The notes beneath the pieces were generated by a model that worked only from the letters and a program-made list of their open reading frames with translations, was not told where the DNA came from and did not search any database. The translations under genes and the position numbers were made by a program. Below, in pieces: positions 9,001 through 11,346 of a stretch of 11,346 bases of DNA. Source of the stretch: Haplosporangium gracile (taxonomy: Eukaryota; Mortierellomycota; Mortierellomycetes; Mortierellales; Mortierellaceae). The DNA is taken from positions 1 to 11,346 of the forward strand of contig JAAAUF010000927.1 in NCBI GenBank assembly GCA_015499985.1, written 5' to 3'. Each line of letters opens with the position of its first letter. The stretch's first letter is position 1.

Positions 9001-9938
9001 CACTACCTGGGGACTTTAGGGGTGAGGGAGGCGAAAAGAGGAAGTGGAAGAGGGCGAATAAAGGGAGAGGGAGAGGGAGAGGCGGGCGTCATTGATGGAT
9101 AAGCCGGTTTTTTGTTGTGTTTTCACGCGTTTGATCATTCGAAAAATGTGGCTCGTGCCGTCTGTGTTTCGTATTTTCATTTTAGATCCCATTGATGGAT
9201 GTTGTTTTCTCTCTTTCCCCCTTTGTCGACACCAGCCTCCCTCTCTTAGCTTTTTGTTTGCCCCGTAGGCAAGTGAATGGGAGAAGCCAAATGAAAGGCA
9301 CTGCACCGAAAAAGGGGGCGAGGGGTTAAAGGAGGAAGGAATCTGAATTCGCCATCTCTCCCTGTACCATGCTACGTAATAGCCGCGCCATGCCATCCAT
9401 TGATGCCAGTTGCAAGTAAGCCAACAAAGACACACCGTGGCCTCCCTTCTTAACCTCTCCTTCTTGTTTCCGTCATCCCCGTCTCTGTGTCTTTCTCACA
9501 TCGCTTCACATTCATCTTTACATTGTCACCCCATTGCCAAGTCCAAAAATAACCCAACTCTTCATTTCATTCTCTCGTTCTAGTAGAAAACGAGGAAGAA
9601 AAAAAAATGACGATTGCTCTGTCGATGTAAGCCAAAGTCCAGTCTCTACTCCAAACTCTAGCCCAGCTTTTGGGTCTATAACCTTCATTCCTTCTTTTTA
9701 ATGTATCTTTTCTTTGATCTTTTTGATTCTTTTTTCCTCATTATTCACACACCATCCATACACCAAAAATATTACCCCCTCACCTCGCGTCCTTGACTAT
9801 TTGCTCTCGCGCACTCTCTCATTCTCTAATTCACCAATGCATTAATGAAAACAATCCGTGGGTCCATTTGATCATGTAAAGTAGATTCGTAGTGGCACAA
9901 TCTTTGATTTCTCTCACTTTCACTCTGACCGTTCCAGA
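9001..9938. other. Intergenic region becoming CT-rich to the right
   Basis: A GGGAGA-type repeat (three units, about 9064-9081) lies at the left. From about 9440 to 9830 the plus strand is strongly pyrimidine-rich, resembling a promoter or leader of a plus-strand gene. At 9607 an ATG preceded by A7 opens a frame of only seven codons (TAA at 9628). A GTAAGC donor-like site overlaps at 9627, so a very short first exon is conceivable, but no downstream coding exon was found. Confidence 0.4.
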
Positions 9939-10070
9939 TCACTCAATATTCCTAATGAGCCCAGCCAAGTGTTTGTTGTTCTCGAACGTGTACAGCAAAT
10001 ACAGTACATCAATCTTTACGGCGGCATTCAAACGTCTAACGGTCTTGCTCATCTCATTCTTGGCCTGCAT
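9939..10070 (-). CDS. Unassigned small frame with coding-like composition, 43 codons
   Basis: The minus-strand ATG at 10070-10068 opens 43 codons ending in TGA at 9941-9939. The product is not low-complexity, unlike nearly every other short frame here: a charged start (MQAKNEMSKTVRRLNAAVKI) is followed by a hydrophobic/aromatic stretch around DVLYLLYTF (21-29) and a mixed C-terminus. First codon positions are mostly purine (about 31 of 43) and third positions favour G or C, as expected of real coding DNA. The same frame is open upstream to 10253, but that part has a weaker pattern. I recognise no family. It may be a small gene, the last exon of a spliced gene or a fragment of a decayed one. 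It lies about 0.7 kb downstream of the urease stop codon, on the same strand. Confidence 0.3.
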   Translation of the reverse strand: MQAKNEMSKTVRRLNAAVKIDVLYLLYTFENNKHLAGLIRNIE

Positions 10071-10082
10071 GTCCCCCTCTTT

Positions 10083-10109
10083 CCAATAGCCAATAGTCAA
10101 ACAGCCAAT
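10083..10109 (-). promoter_or_regulatory. Three clustered CCAAT boxes
   Basis: CCAAT on the plus strand (ATTGG on the minus) occurs at 10083-10087, 10090-10094 and 10105-10109. CCAAT is the binding site of the fungal HAP/CBF complex and works in either orientation. The cluster sits 13 to 39 bp upstream of the minus-strand ATG at 10070, which fits a promoter role if that small frame is expressed. That link is inference. Confidence 0.35.
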
Positions 10110-10140
10110 CAAACATCCGCCTAGGCCTCTTTTAACCCCA

Positions 10141-10781
10141 TCATGCAAGCCATGCATATGTCTCAAGGTCCTACCGCAGGCATTTTTTGCATGAAGCAAT
10201 TTCGAACGTGCATAACAAACACTTCCCCCCCAATAAGGTACCTGACTTGACATAAAGGCCTTTGGGTTTGGCCTACGTCTAGAACCAAAATTATCATCAA
10301 AAAACAGATGTTGCCGACGCCCACGATGAAGAGATCATGCTCAGCAATGAATAGCCTTTTATTATTATTATTTTTTTATTTTTTTTTTACTTTTTCTCCA
10401 CACAGGCCAACAACTATTAATCAATAAAGAACCACCCCCTTACTTGTATGTTGTTGGTTGATGTTTTGGTGCAACCTCAAGGGGGATGGCGGACGGATCC
10501 AAATACCTCACCATGTGGCTGCCATTGTTTTTGAGAGCGGAGAAAGTTGTTTCAGGCCCTTGGGGAGGGGTTTTTTTTGGATCAGTTCAAGGGGAGAGGA
10601 GGGATACAAGTCTAAACTTCTGAAGCATACAGGGGGGTGTGGCGCAAGAAAAGTAACTAACTGGTGGCGATGGCGTCGACGTACAAGAAGTGAAAGAAAT
10701 CCAATTTTAATCATGCTATGTTACAATTGATAAAAGGATTAGGGTATGATGGACAACCAAAAGCGGATGAAGGAAAAGGGC
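10141..10781. other. Region downstream of urease, probable 3' UTR and spacer
   Basis: No gene is supported. The minus-strand frame that starts at 10070 remains open up to 10253. Minus-strand AATAAA-like signals lie at 10363-10358 and 10380-10375, about 400 nt past the urease stop, within an A/T-rich tract; they are possible polyadenylation signals. A plus-strand AATAAA lies at 10423-10428. Frames at 10458-10730 (plus) and 10508-10714 (minus) overlap one another and show no motif. Confidence 0.4.
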
Positions 10782-11259
10782 CTAGAAGATGTACATGGAT
10801 TGGGCAAGGGGCAAGGTATCGGCAGGCTTGACCATATCACTGATCATGATTCCCTCAACGCTGACCTCGAACGACTCTGGATCGACCTCGACCACCGGAC
10901 AGACATCGTTCAGTTTCATGTCCGCCTTGGAGATATCTCTGCACTTGCGGATCGCCTCAACTCGCTTCTTCAGTCCATACTCCTCGCCACGGTTCAACTC
11001 GACTGCTGCTTGTGACATGAAGATAATCGAGTTTGCGGCGGCTGCACTGCCGATGGCGCCAAACATGGGTCGCAGGATGATTGGCTGGGTCGAGGGGATA
11101 CTGCCGTTAGCTAGACCCATCGCCGAGAAGGTCACTACACCCGACTTGAGGACGTGCGTGGGTTTGGATCCAAAACTGGCTGGTTCGTACATGACCAAAT
11201 CTGCCACTTTGCCAATCTCAATCGAACCCACCAAATGCGAAATTCCATGAGCCACAGCA
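10782..11259 (-). CDS. Urease, C-terminal exon (partial gene)
   Basis: Urease hydrolyses urea to ammonia and carbamate in the cytosol with a dinickel centre. This exon gives the last 158 residues, ending in TAG at 10784-10782. Family hallmarks are the AHGISHLVGSIEIGKVADLV block, FGSKP, the SIPSTQP and RPMFGAIG segments, SQAAVE, the EVDPESFEV stretch and a terminal PLAQSMYIF, which corresponds to the usual PLAQRYFLF-type end. Fungal ureases are single chains of roughly 800 residues with the beta, gamma and alpha parts fused, so about four fifths of the protein is outside the window. The nickel ligands, the carbamylated lysine, the mobile-flap histidine and the catalytic aspartate all belong to the missing part. 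The exon begins at 11259 after a TAG acceptor: its first base completes a split codon, giving P-A-V-A-H-G as in the family. Activity needs the accessory proteins UreD, UreF and UreG, none of which is seen here. Confidence 0.93.
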
Positions 11260-11346
11260 CTAATAGTAAAAGCAAGGTCATCGTGTTAGACAACGCAGTA
11301 AAGGTGAACATGCCATACACTTCCTCCCTTTTTTTTTTTTTTTTTT
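11260..11346 (-). other. Urease intron, 3' part
   Basis: Reading the minus strand toward the exon, the intron shows A18 (11346-11329), a CTAAC branch site (11289-11285) and a pyrimidine-containing stretch ending in TTAG at 11260. The branch-site adenosine is about 26 nt from the acceptor, normal for fungi. The exon frame meets a TAA within this segment, which confirms that it is not coding. The donor site lies beyond the window. Confidence 0.8.
11329..11346. repeat. T18 run at the window edge
   Basis: Eighteen consecutive T reach the last base. The run lies inside the urease intron. It may be longer than shown, or may coincide with an assembly break. Confidence 0.9.

Noticed and set aside
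10789..11250. Plus-strand frame of 153 codons opposite urease
   Set aside because: It is the antisense of the urease exon, whose minus-strand reading matches a known family throughout.
1..11346. tRNA, rRNA or CRISPR array
   Set aside because: I looked for tRNA B-box-like words, rRNA-like blocks and regularly spaced direct repeats and saw none; a covariance-model scan would be the decisive test.

Overview
The window looks like a piece of a filamentous fungal genome, most likely an early-diverging lineage such as Mucoromycota; the assignment below fungus level is a guess. Three things support this. A urease terminal exon is preceded by a fungal-type intron end, with a CTAAC branch site about 26 nt before the TAG acceptor. 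A Ser/Pro-rich nuclear protein carries a single C2H2 finger. The intergenic DNA is long, with extreme purine/pyrimidine strand bias and many homopolymers and microsatellites. No bacterial, plasmid, phage or CRISPR signature is visible.

Layout. Positions 1-1486 hold no convincing gene, only short tandem repeats and low-complexity DNA downstream of the first gene. A single-exon gene on the minus strand (2779 to 1487) encodes a 430-residue C2H2-type putative transcription factor. Its upstream region (2780 to about 4430) is almost purely purine on the plus strand, so it is CT-rich on the coding strand, as fungal promoters and leaders often are. From about 4430 to 9900 there is a long gene-poor interval of purine-rich and pyrimidine-rich blocks. 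It contains a nested inverted repeat (4821-4890), an 86-nt strongly paired hairpin (7979-8064), a near-perfect 18-bp palindrome (8255-8272), a possible 34-codon small ORF (8296-8400) and a G18/T-rich homopolymer junction (8742-8778). At 9939-10070 on the minus strand there is a 43-codon frame with coding-like composition but no recognised identity, just downstream of three CCAAT boxes. The right edge (11259 to 10782, minus) is the last exon of a urease gene; the rest of that gene, including every nickel-binding residue, lies beyond the window.

The two recognised genes are about 8 kb apart on the same strand. Nothing in the sequence links them functionally: one is a putative nuclear regulator, the other the cytosolic enzyme that splits urea. 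I did not find a convincing undescribed multi-gene system. The items most worth checking are the hairpin at 7979-8064, the unusual finger spacing in the regulator and the small unassigned minus-strand frame at 9939-10070.
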